A DNA stretch of 35,589 nt from UBA12465 sp964408785. GTDB taxonomy: Bacteria > Patescibacteriota > Patescibacteriia > Patescibacteriales > UBA12465. Position numbers and translations under genes: made by a program. The notes under the pieces were generated by a model. That model made no database searches and was not told where the DNA came from. It saw only the letters and a program-made list of their open reading frames with translations. Positions 22,804 to 30,050 of the stretch are shown here, piece by piece. Each line of letters begins with the position of its first letter. Positions within the stretch are counted from its first letter, which is position 1. The stretch covers positions 1 to 35,589 of the forward strand of contig CAYPAS010000001.1 in NCBI GenBank assembly GCA_964408785.1. Reading direction: 5' to 3'.

Positions 22804-23445
22804 ATGTTTCTCTCTAATAAAAAAAACAACAAAACGCCGGAAACGAAGAAAGCTTCTCTTCAGAATCCTAAGATTTTGGAAGTCAACCTGGTTAAGGGAG
22901 AATCGAAGCCCGTCGTTGATTGGTCCAAGAATGCGGTTTTCGCCGTTCTGGTTTTTTTGATTGCTGCTATTTTTGTCGGTGAAGCTTATTATGCTTTGTC
23001 TTGGTGGGAAAAACAGGAAGAAATTCTTAATGAGAATGTCCAGGCGGAAGTCGATAAGTTGAATCAAGATATTGTACGTTTGAAAAAATCTAATGCTGAC
23101 GCCTTAGCCTACCAAAGCCGCGCCGCTTCTTTTTCCAAGTTAATCGATAGCCATGTTTATTGGAATAATTTTTTTAGCTGGATAGAAAGAAATACTTTAA
23201 GTTCCGTCCGTTACTCTAGCTTCAATGGGGATCTTAACGGCAGTTATTCTTTGCAGGCTAAGGCTGATAGTTATGCCGACGTTTCTTGGCAGACTAAAGC
23301 CTTTTTAAATAGTAGTTCTACTAAAGATGTTAAGATCAGGGAAGTGAGAACCGGCAGTGGTAAAGATGGTGAAAAATTAGAAGATGCCAAGGGTGTTTCT
23401 TTTAGTATTCAACTGCAGGTTGATCCTAATATATTTAAGAATTGA
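22804..23445 (+). CDS. pilN: PilN-like pilus inner-membrane assembly protein
   Basis: This 213-residue bitopic protein has a basic cytoplasmic N-terminus with 'PKILEVNLVKGE' (the 'I-N-L' that binds PilM in other PilN proteins). A single TM follows at about 42-64 ('AVFAVLVFLIAAIFVGEAYYAL'). Next come a coiled coil (about 66-100, 'EEILNENVQAEVDKLNQDIV') and an alpha/beta tail with 'SWIERNTLSSVRYSSF' and 'KTKAFLNSSSTKDVKI'-like strands. The order pilM-pilN-pilO matches the usual operon. Sequence divergence is normal for PilN. Role by position and topology. Confidence 0.88.
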   Translation: MFLSNKKNNKTPETKKASLQNPKILEVNLVKGESKPVVDWSKNAVFAVLVFLIAAIFVGEAYYALSWWEKQEEILNENVQAEVDKLNQDIVRLKKSNADALAYQSRAASFSKLIDSHVYWNNFFSWIERNTLSSVRYSSFNGDLNGSYSLQAKADSYADVSWQTKAFLNSSSTKDVKIREVRTGSGKDGEKLEDAKGVSFSIQLQVDPNIFKN

Positions 23446-23455
23446 GATATTAAAT

Positions 23456-24094
23456 ATGGCCAATAGTAAAGCCAACAAGAATTTAAATATCGACATTTCT
23501 TTGAATGACCATTTCGGCCTGGTAGTTTTTGTTGCCTTATTGTTGTTTTTAGCAGCTGCTTATTTTCTTTTTCTTCAGCCGAAATTTCAGGAGGTTAAAG
23601 AATTAGTTTTATCCAATTTAGAACAGCAGCGTAGTGTTTATGAGCTTAATCGTCAAAAATTAGCTGATCTCCGTTTGGCTGGCAGTCTTTATCAGAAAAT
23701 CGGCCAGCCGGAACTCGAAAAATTCCGCCAAGTCGTTCCGGAAAAATATCCGCAAGAAAAGCTTTTCGGCGAAATCGAAGAAATAGTTAACCGTGGTGGC
23801 TGGTTGTTGTCCGGCATTAGGATTGCCGATGAAGATGAGGAGGCGGCGGCCAATGAGAAGAATGGTGCTAACGAAGAAAAGGTTGGCGGTCCCTATAATC
23901 TTGATTTGGAAAATGTCAGCCGGGTTCGGATAAGTCTTTCTGTTAAAGCGATCGATTATATCGGCTTGAAAAAACTGCTCAAGGTTTTGGAAAACAATTT
24001 GAGATTATTTGATGTCCAGTCCATAAATTTTTCTCCAGAATCAAAAGCTGCCGAAATAGTTATTTCCACTTATTATTATCGTTTAGAGAAGTAG
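23456..24094 (+). CDS. pilO: PilO-like pilus assembly protein
   Basis: This 212-residue bitopic protein has a short N-terminus with 'NLNIDISLNDHFGL', a TM at about 22-43 ('LVVFVALLLFLAAAYFLFL'), a coiled coil ('PKFQEVKELVLSNLEQQRSV') and a ferredoxin-like tail with 'AIDYIGLKKLLKVLENNLRL' and a final 'AAEIVISTYYYRLEK'. It would pair with PilN. The ATG at 23456 is used because the upstream in-frame codon at 23384 lies inside pilN and would add a stretch with no PilO character. It starts 10 nt after pilN. Confidence 0.9.
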   Translation: MANSKANKNLNIDISLNDHFGLVVFVALLLFLAAAYFLFLQPKFQEVKELVLSNLEQQRSVYELNRQKLADLRLAGSLYQKIGQPELEKFRQVVPEKYPQEKLFGEIEEIVNRGGWLLSGIRIADEDEEAAANEKNGANEEKVGGPYNLDLENVSRVRISLSVKAIDYIGLKKLLKVLENNLRLFDVQSINFSPESKAAEIVISTYYYRLEK

Positions 24095-24100
24095 ATTATT

Positions 24101-24463
24101 ATGAACAGTTTTAGCCGTTACTTTTTATACTTATTGATTGCCGCTGTTATCTGCAGCGTGCCGGCTTTGATTGTTTATCGTGATGATGTCGGTTCATATT
24201 TAGAATCATCAGCCGGCATTAATCGCGAGCTTAATAAGAAAGACGCTAAGTCATCGGAGGTGGTGGAAACCGCGGTTTTACAAGACAAAAAATTTCAGGC
24301 GTTGACTAATAACGTGACGGATTTTAATTTCGACGATATTTGCAAGCGTCCTCAGAAAAACAACACTCCGGCCGCCGGTCCTAGTTTGTCGGCTACTAGC
24401 ACTTCGACAAGCATCCTTTTCTGTCAAAAAGGGAATGATCTGCCTTTCGTCTACAAGAAATAA
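24101..24463 (+). CDS. Small one-TM protein inside the pil operon
   Basis: This 120-residue protein has one TM/signal segment (about 7-24, 'YFLYLLIAAVICSVPALIVY') and a polar outer part. The outer part contains two Cys ('DDICKRPQ', 'ILFCQKGN') that could form a disulfide, and a Ser/Thr/Ala-rich patch. No family is recognised. Its place between pilO and pilB, 6 nt after pilO and 17 nt before pilB, is where PilP or PilQ-type genes often lie in double-membrane bacteria. It is too short and lacks the PilP features, so it may be a lineage-specific accessory pilus subunit. That is inference from position only. Confidence 0.7.
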   Translation: MNSFSRYFLYLLIAAVICSVPALIVYRDDVGSYLESSAGINRELNKKDAKSSEVVETAVLQDKKFQALTNNVTDFNFDDICKRPQKNNTPAAGPSLSATSTSTSILFCQKGNDLPFVYKK

Positions 24464-24480
24464 AAGCCAGTCACTTACTT

Positions 24481-26238
24481 ATGGATAAGAGCGAACAGAT
24501 ATTAAAAATATTAGAATCTTCTAAGATTATCGACGCGGCTAAGGCTGAATCGATTAGAAAACAGGTCCTGGAAAAAGGCGAGGACCTGGAATCTTTTTTA
24601 TTGGTGCAAAAGATAGTTGATGAAGAAAAATTTGCTGAAATCAAAGCCGGTTTATATAATTTGGCTTATTTAGATTTGACCAACAAGGAAATACCGAAGG
24701 AAATATTAACTTTCTTGCCAGAAGAAATCTCTAACACTTATAAGATAATCTGTTTTGAAAGAGCGAGCGGCGTTTTGAAGATCGGCTTGACTGAGCCGAA
24801 TCTCAAAGCAATGGAAGCGGTTAATTTTTTAGCCGCTGAAGATAAGTTGCGTATTGAATATTATTTAATTTCTAAGACCAGCTGGCAGAAATGCTATAAT
24901 CAATATCAGAAAATTGAAGAAGAAGTTTCCAGTGCTTTGGAAATAAAGGCCAAAGAGGAAGGGGAAGAGCTTTTAGAGGTTGAGCAGGAAAATCAGGATT
25001 TGAATAGTGAAGAAATAAATAGCGCGCCGGTCTCCCGCATCGTTTCTGTTATTATACGCCACGCGGTAGAAGCGCGCGCTTCTGATATCCATATCGAACC
25101 TTTTGCTAAAGAAAGTCGTGTCCGTTATCGTATTGACGGTATCTTGCACACTTCTTTGACTTTGCCGAAAAGCATCCATAACGCGATTATCGCCCGTATC
25201 AAAGTTATGGCTAAGCTTAAGCTTGATGAAACTCGTGTGCCGCAAGACGGTCGCATCCGCCTAGTCATTAATTCCAAGGAGATTGATTTTCGTGTTTCCA
25301 CCTTGCCTTTAGCTAGTAGTGAAAAGGTCGTGATGAGAATCTTGGATGTCTCTAGGGGGGCGCCGAGTTTGACTGACCTCGGTTTCAACAAGATTTCTTT
25401 ACGCCGTATAATGGACGGCATTGCCAAAACTAGCGGTATTTTTCTCGTCACCGGTCCGACTGGTAGCGGTAAAAGCACCACTTTGTATTCCATCCTTAAT
25501 ATATTAAATAAGGAAGGGGTTAATATTTCTACCCTGGAAGATCCTATCGAATACGAATTAAAAGGAATCAACCAGTCGCAGGTCCGTCCCAAGATAGGCT
25601 TTTCTTTTGCTAACGGTTTGCGCTCTCTCTTGCGTCAAGATCCTAACATTATCATGGTCGGCGAAATCCGCGACGAAGAAACCGCGGAATTATCGATAAA
25701 CGCCGCCTTGACCGGCCATTTAGTCCTTTCAACTTTACATACCAACGATGCCTTGGGAGCGATTTTCCGTTTGCTTGATATGAATATCGAGCGCTTTTTG
25801 CTTTCTTCTACTTTAAGGACTCTGGTTGCTCAGCGTTTGTCCCGCCACCTCTGCAATAACTGCAAGCAGCCGACCGAGCTGACTTCCGACGCAGTTGAAG
25901 AAATAAAAGAAGAATTAAAAAACGTGCCGCCGGATATTTTAAAAGAAGAACTAGGGGAATTTGAAAAGATTGAAGATTTGTTGGATAAAAATAAGCCTTA
26001 TAAGGCTGTCGGTTGTCCGCAATGTGAAAATACCGGTTATCACGGACGTTTAGCGATTGCCGAAGTCATCGAGGTTAATGAAGCTCTCCGCGCCATTATT
26101 GATAAAGGTGGTAATGATGTTAATCTTGAAGCCTTGAAGAAGACCCAGCAATTCGTTTCCATTAAACAAGATGGTATTATTAAAGTTCTCCGCGGCGAAA
26201 CTACCATGGAAGAAGTTTTAAGAGTTATCGAAAGCTAA
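24481..26238 (+). CDS. pilB: Type IV pilus extension ATPase PilB/GspE
   Basis: This 585-residue hexameric ATPase drives pilin polymerisation from the cytoplasm. The N-terminal GspE_N domain occupies about 1-150. Motifs are an early 'SRIVSVIIRHAVEARASDIH', Walker A 'GPTGSGKSTTL' near 324-334, an Asp box 'LEDPIEYEL', Walker B 'IIMVGEIRDEETAEL', and the His box 'GHLVLSTLHTNDA'. The C-terminal four-Cys zinc site has 'LCNNCKQP' near 458-464 and 'GCPQCENTG' near 511-518. All are intact and the length is typical. It lies in the pilM-pilC operon. No PilT retraction ATPase occurs in the window. Confidence 0.97.
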   Translation: MDKSEQILKILESSKIIDAAKAESIRKQVLEKGEDLESFLLVQKIVDEEKFAEIKAGLYNLAYLDLTNKEIPKEILTFLPEEISNTYKIICFERASGVLKIGLTEPNLKAMEAVNFLAAEDKLRIEYYLISKTSWQKCYNQYQKIEEEVSSALEIKAKEEGEELLEVEQENQDLNSEEINSAPVSRIVSVIIRHAVEARASDIHIEPFAKESRVRYRIDGILHTSLTLPKSIHNAIIARIKVMAKLKLDETRVPQDGRIRLVINSKEIDFRVSTLPLASSEKVVMRILDVSRGAPSLTDLGFNKISLRRIMDGIAKTSGIFLVTGPTGSGKSTTLYSILNILNKEGVNISTLEDPIEYELKGINQSQVRPKIGFSFANGLRSLLRQDPNIIMVGEIRDEETAELSINAALTGHLVLSTLHTNDALGAIFRLLDMNIERFLLSSTLRTLVAQRLSRHLCNNCKQPTELTSDAVEEIKEELKNVPPDILKEELGEFEKIEDLLDKNKPYKAVGCPQCENTGYHGRLAIAEVIEVNEALRAIIDKGGNDVNLEALKKTQQFVSIKQDGIIKVLRGETTMEEVLRVIES

Positions 26239-26246
26239 AATAAATT

Positions 26247-27452
26247 ATGGCAATTTTTCAATACAAGGCAGTTGATCAGGATGGCCGACGAAAAAGCGAT
26301 ATGACGGTCGGTCTTTCGGCGAACGAAGTCGAAGCTAAATTGCGAAAATCAGGCTACGAACCGGAAAGCGTCAGCGATGTTACCGATGATCCGTTTACCA
26401 AATTCCTTTGTTTTATCGCTCCAATAAAAACTAAAGATTTGGTGGTTTTTTCTCGCCAGTTTTCGGTGATGATTTCCGCTAACGTGCCCGTCGTTGAATC
26501 TTTAATGATTTTAGTCGATCAGACCAATAATCTTACCTTAAAGAATATGATTGCCGATATCGCCTATGAAGTGAACGGCGGTGATTTTCTTTCCGATGCT
26601 TTTGCTAGACGACCGAAAGTCTTTTCGGAATTTTTCGTTAATATCATCCGCTCCGGTGAAACCTCGGGAAAATTAGACGAAGTTTTGAACTACTTGGCTG
26701 ATGAAACGGAAAAAAGCTATAACATGAAGTCTAAGGTTAAGGGGGCGATGATTTATCCGGTATTCATTATTGCCGCCTTGATCGGCGTCGCCGTTGTTTT
26801 GATGGTTTATGTTATTCCGAATTTAACTGCCATGCTTCAGGAATCTGGCGCCCAATTACCTTTATCGACCAGAATGGTTATCGCTACTTCGGAATTCATG
26901 CAAGCTTATCTTTTTTTGATAATTTTATTTGTCGCCGCTGTAATTTTTGCTATTCGTTTGTATTTAAAGACTTATGCCGGCCGTAAGCAATGGGATATTT
27001 TAAAATTACGCATGCCGATTTTTGGACCGCTGTTCAAATATATATACCTGGTTCGTTTTTCCCGATCTTTATCCACTTTACTTAAAGGCGGTGTTACGAT
27101 TACTCGCAGTTTGGAAATCGTCGCTGAAGTTGTTGGCAATACTATATATAAAGAACTAATTTTGGAAACCTTAGAATCGGTTAATGATGGTAATCCGCTT
27201 TCCACAGTCTTTGAAACCAGTCGTGATATGCCCAAAATGGTGCCGCAGATGATTGCTATTGGTGAAAAGACTGGCCGGGTTGATATGGTTTTAGATAGAA
27301 TAACCGCTTTTTACGAACGAGAAGGAAATGATATGCTGGATAACTTGAGCAAGTTAATGGAGCCGATAATCATGGTTATTATGGGTATCGGCGTCGGCAT
27401 CATGGTGGCCGCTGTCCTCTTGCCGATGTATAATTTGGCCAGCGAGATGTAA
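26247..27452 (+). CDS. pilC: Type IV pilus inner-membrane platform protein PilC/GspF
   Basis: This 401-residue polytopic protein has two GspF domains. The first lies at about 60-190, with the lead-in 'DLVVFSRQFSVMISANVPVV' and 'NIIRSGETSGKLDEVLNYLA' before the TM 'GAMIYPVFIIAALIGVAVVL'. The second lies at about 265-390, with 'VRFSRSLSTLLKGGVTIT', 'MIAIGEKTGRVDMVLDRI' and the C-terminal TM 'IMGIGVGIMVAAVLLPMYNL'. It turns with PilB to load pilins. It starts 9 nt after pilB and is the last gene before a weak hairpin at 27463, which divides the assembly genes from the pilins. Confidence 0.97.
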   Translation: MAIFQYKAVDQDGRRKSDMTVGLSANEVEAKLRKSGYEPESVSDVTDDPFTKFLCFIAPIKTKDLVVFSRQFSVMISANVPVVESLMILVDQTNNLTLKNMIADIAYEVNGGDFLSDAFARRPKVFSEFFVNIIRSGETSGKLDEVLNYLADETEKSYNMKSKVKGAMIYPVFIIAALIGVAVVLMVYVIPNLTAMLQESGAQLPLSTRMVIATSEFMQAYLFLIILFVAAVIFAIRLYLKTYAGRKQWDILKLRMPIFGPLFKYIYLVRFSRSLSTLLKGGVTITRSLEIVAEVVGNTIYKELILETLESVNDGNPLSTVFETSRDMPKMVPQMIAIGEKTGRVDMVLDRITAFYEREGNDMLDNLSKLMEPIIMVIMGIGVGIMVAAVLLPMYNLASEM

Positions 27453-27462
27453 AAATATTTTA

Positions 27463-27482
27463 AGCTATTGCTAGCTTTTTAT
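27463..27482 (+). terminator. Weak terminator-like hairpin after pilC
   Basis: AAGCTA / TAGCTT stem with a 4-nt loop and a T run. It may partly separate the assembly operon from the pilin genes; the pilin -35 box (TTGCTA at 27469-27474) overlaps it. Confidence 0.5.
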
Positions 27483-27496
27483 ATTATTGCTATAAT
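27469..27496 (+). promoter_or_regulatory. Pilin promoter
   Basis: TTGCTA (27469-27474), a 16-nt spacer, and TATAAT (27491-27496) preceded by TGC. This is the best extended -10 match in the window. It gives an untranslated leader of about 85 nt, among the longest here, which suggests control of pilin translation or mRNA stability. Confidence 0.75.
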
Positions 27497-27590
27497 AACA
27501 ATATATTCTGTATTCTTTCGTTTTTAAATATTTTCTCAATTTATTTTTAGTGAGTATTGTTAATAATAATCAAAAGTATTTATAAATTTT

Positions 27591-28031
27591 ATGAAACGTA
27601 ACCAGGAAGGTTTTACTTTAATCGAATTGCTAGTCGTTATTGCGATTATCGGCTTGCTTTCGACTATTTCAGTTTTAGCCTTGAATTCCGCCAGGGCTCG
27701 ATCGCGTGACGCTAAGCGTGTTTCTGACATTAAGCAGATTCAGACCGCCCTAGAAATGTATTACAACGACACCGATGACTACCCAGCCTCCCTGTCTTTT
27801 GGCACCGGCTCTATCGCTACCGGATCAAATATTTATATGAAGGTTGTTCCAAAACAACCGGAACCGAATGATGGTGATTGTACGACTGCTGAAAATACTT
27901 ATACCTACACTAAGACAACTTCTTCGAATGGAACTTCGGTTACTTATGGATTAACTTATTGTCTTGGTGCCTCTATCAATGGCATTCCTGCTGGCGTTAC
28001 TCAGACTGCCTCACCGGCTGGTATTAGATAG
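27591..28031 (+). CDS. Type IV pilin, copy 1
   Basis: This 146-residue major-pilin-type protein has the leader 'MKRNQEG', cleaved after G7, leaving F8 at +1 and E12 at +5, then the hydrophobic assembly helix (8-29). A conserved segment 'RARSRDAKRVSDIKQI' follows, as in other CPR pilins, then a short globular part with two Cys ('DGDCTTAENTYTY' and 'GLTYCLGASI') likely to form the D-loop disulfide. The mature length is about 139 residues. A second gene 35 nt downstream encodes an identical protein. No prepilin peptidase is seen in the window. Its own strong promoter and long leader suggest high expression. Confidence 0.94.
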   Translation: MKRNQEGFTLIELLVVIAIIGLLSTISVLALNSARARSRDAKRVSDIKQIQTALEMYYNDTDDYPASLSFGTGSIATGSNIYMKVVPKQPEPNDGDCTTAENTYTYTKTTSSNGTSVTYGLTYCLGASINGIPAGVTQTASPAGIR

Positions 28032-28503
28032 TTTTTAATTTTTTTTGTTTTTTTTGTAAAATTTTATGAAACGCAACCAAGAAGGCTTTACTTTAATCGA
28101 ATTGCTAGTCGTTATTGCAATTATTGGTCTGCTTTCAACTATTTCTGTTTTAGCCTTGAATTCCGCCAGGGCTCGATCGCGTGACGCTAAGCGTGTTTCT
28201 GACATTAAGCAGATTCAGACCGCCCTAGAAATGTATTACAACGACACCGATGACTACCCAGCCTCCCTGTCTTTTGGCACCGGCTCTATCGCTACCGGAT
28301 CAAATATTTATATGAAGGTTGTTCCAAAACAACCGGAACCGAATGATGGTGATTGTACGACTGCTGAAAATACTTATACCTACACTAAGACAACTTCTTC
28401 GAATGGAACTTCGGTTACTTATGGATTAACTTATTGTCTTGGTGCCTCTATCAATGGCATTCCTGCTGGCGTTACTCAGACTGCTTCACCGGCTGGTATT
28501 AGA
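27591..28503 (+). repeat. Tandem pilin gene duplication
   Basis: Two direct repeats, 27591-28028 and 28066-28503, period 475 nt. The 3' three quarters is almost identical; the 5' part differs at about nine synonymous sites. This patchwork fits gene conversion over the 3' part rather than a single recent duplication of the whole gene. Confidence 0.95.
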
Positions 28504-28506
28504 TAA
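28066..28506 (+). CDS. Type IV pilin, copy 2 (protein identical to copy 1)
   Basis: This 146-residue pilin is identical in protein sequence to the gene at 27591. The first 80 nt or so carry about nine synonymous differences from copy 1; from the residue-28 region to the end the DNA is identical except for one synonymous C-to-T near the 3' end. The 34-nt gap between the genes is T-rich and has no clear promoter apart from a TGTAAAAT box. Both genes are probably co-transcribed from the promoter at 27491, with a strong terminator after copy 2. The duplicate might raise pilin dosage or serve as a donor for recombination. Confidence 0.94.
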   Translation: MKRNQEGFTLIELLVVIAIIGLLSTISVLALNSARARSRDAKRVSDIKQIQTALEMYYNDTDDYPASLSFGTGSIATGSNIYMKVVPKQPEPNDGDCTTAENTYTYTKTTSSNGTSVTYGLTYCLGASINGIPAGVTQTASPAGIR

Positions 28507-28530
28507 ATATTATTTCAAATTTTTTTTTCA

Positions 28531-28555
28531 AAAGAGCTGCTAGGCAGCTCTTTTT
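28531..28555 (+). terminator. Rho-independent terminator after the pilins
   Basis: Stem AAAGAGCTGC / GCAGCTCTTT with a 3-nt loop and T run. Confidence 0.9.
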
Positions 28556-28571
28556 GTATTTAGCAAATATT

Positions 28572-28580
28572 TGCTATAAT
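28572..28580 (+). promoter_or_regulatory. Extended -10 giving a leaderless femX mRNA
   Basis: TGC-TATAAT, with the hexamer at 28575-28580, only 7 nt before the ATG at 28588. Transcription should begin at or beside the start codon. There is no SD. Confidence 0.7.
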
Positions 28581-28587
28581 AATTTAT

Positions 28588-29562
28588 ATGGAATTTTTTG
28601 ATTTTTCTGATAAAACTTCGCTCGATAATTTTGTTTCGACAAATAGCGGGGAATTTTTACAATCCTGGAATTGGGGTGAAAGCGACAGTTTGAAAGTAAG
28701 GCGTTTGGGGGTGCGTGATGGCGGCCAGATTCTTGCCGCGGTTTCTTATTTTCGTAGATTTTTACCAGGTTTTTCTTATTATCTCTACTCGCCGCGCGGT
28801 CCGATTTTTGCTACCACGATTAATGATAAAGAGCGTCAGGAGATAATGTTTGCTTTGGCTGAAGAATTAAGGCGACGGGAAAATCAGGCTGTTTTTTGGC
28901 GTTTAGAGCCGGATAAATTATCGAAAGAAGTTCAAGAATCGCTATTGCTCAATAAAAGCCTGGATATTCAGCCGGCTAAGACAATTTTTTTAGATTTGGA
29001 AAAAAGCGAAGAAGAATTATTAGGAGAGATGCATCAAAAATGCCGTTATAATATCCGCTTAGCTGAAAAGAAGGGGGTGATTGTTAAGCAAGTATCTGCC
29101 GATAATTTTTTTGATTTTTGGAAATTATTAGAAACCACTAGCCAGAGAGACTCATTCAGTATCCATCCGCGGCGGCATTATGAAAAAATGCTTTCGTTTC
29201 CTGGTAATCAGGTTAGATTATATCTGGCCTATCAAGGAGAAAAACTGTTGGCCGGCGGCTTGTTTTCTTTTTTCGGCGATCGGGTGACTTATATGCACGG
29301 CGCTTCTTCCAATGAAAACCGTGAGCTGATGGCTCCTTATCTTTTACAGTGGACGCTTGTCCGTGAAGCCAAGAAAGAGGTTTATAAATATTATGATTTT
29401 TACGGTATTGATGAAAATAAATGGCCGGGAGTGACCCGTTTTAAAAGAGCTTTTGGCGGTCAGGAAGTTTATTATCCGGGAACTTTTGACGCGATTTTTC
29501 GTCCCAGCGCCTTTCTTTTTTATAATACTTTGCGCCGCCTCCGTCGCTTTTGCCGTTTTTAA
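28588..29562 (+). CDS. FemAB/FemX-like peptidoglycan bridge aminoacyltransferase
   Basis: This 324-residue protein belongs to the FemABX family, which adds amino acids from aminoacyl-tRNA to the peptidoglycan stem peptide (the substrate, for instance lipid II, is unknown here). Both GNAT-like halves are visible: 'EFLQSWNWGESDSLKVRRLG' near 20-40 with 'YSPRGPIF', then 'MHQKCRYNIRLAEKKGV', the 'TSQRDSFSIHPRRHYEKM' stretch, and 'YMHGASSNENRELMAPYLL' followed by 'YYDFYGIDENKWPGVTRFKR' in the second half. The length fits the single-chain CPR type without the coiled-coil arm. It is the first gene of a co-directional run ending at 33616, with ybeY 2 nt after its stop. Confidence 0.92.
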   Translation: MEFFDFSDKTSLDNFVSTNSGEFLQSWNWGESDSLKVRRLGVRDGGQILAAVSYFRRFLPGFSYYLYSPRGPIFATTINDKERQEIMFALAEELRRRENQAVFWRLEPDKLSKEVQESLLLNKSLDIQPAKTIFLDLEKSEEELLGEMHQKCRYNIRLAEKKGVIVKQVSADNFFDFWKLLETTSQRDSFSIHPRRHYEKMLSFPGNQVRLYLAYQGEKLLAGGLFSFFGDRVTYMHGASSNENRELMAPYLLQWTLVREAKKEVYKYYDFYGIDENKWPGVTRFKRAFGGQEVYYPGTFDAIFRPSAFLFYNTLRRLRRFCRF

Positions 29563-29564
29563 AT

Positions 29565-30044
29565 ATGATCGAAATAAATAACCAGACCAAGAGGAAAATT
29601 AATAATAAACTTTTGCTAGCGGCCGGAGAATCGTTTTTGCGTCGTTATAAATTTGGGAAAAAAGATGTTTCTTTGGTGATTGTTGGAGCGAAACGGATGC
29701 GAACCCTTAATCGTGATTACCGTGGCTATGATAAACCCACTGACGTCTTGACGTTTTCCCTGTATGGTCAGACTAGTAATGAAAATAAAATGTTAGGGGA
29801 AATAATTATCAATATTTCTGAATGCGATAAATTTAAAAAATATCGAGAAATGATGGGGGAAACTGGTTTTTCTGATAACATTTTAAAAGTTTGGCCAGCT
29901 AAAAAATCTTTCGATTTCCTTTTGCTTTTTTTGTTCGTGCACGGATTATTGCATTTAGCCGGTTATGATGACCATGTTGATGCTGACAGAAAAAAAATGC
30001 TTATTTTGGGCCGTAAATTTTTAGAGTCAATTAAAGCCTGTTAA
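29565..30044 (+). CDS. ybeY: Endoribonuclease YbeY
   Basis: This 159-residue zinc endoribonuclease is needed for 16S rRNA 3'-end maturation and ribosome quality control. The family motif is 'HGLLHLAGYDDH' with H126 and H130, and D136 or H137 as third metal ligand. In many homologues the motif is H-x3-H-x5-H, so the extra Asp is a variant, resembling the 'GYxD' form found in some other phyla. Earlier signature elements 'RTLNRDYRGYDKPTDVLTF' and 'LGEIIINISE' are present. The start is 29565; the in-frame ATG at 29550 would overlap the femX stop. There is no SD. Confidence 0.95.
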   Translation: MIEINNQTKRKINNKLLLAAGESFLRRYKFGKKDVSLVIVGAKRMRTLNRDYRGYDKPTDVLTFSLYGQTSNENKMLGEIIINISECDKFKKYREMMGETGFSDNILKVWPAKKSFDFLLLFLFVHGLLHLAGYDDHVDADRKKMLILGRKFLESIKAC

Positions 30045-30050
30045 CTAAAT

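Noticed and set aside
23384..23455. Upstream start of pilO
   Set aside because: It lies within pilN; the ATG at 23456 gives a normal PilO N-terminus.
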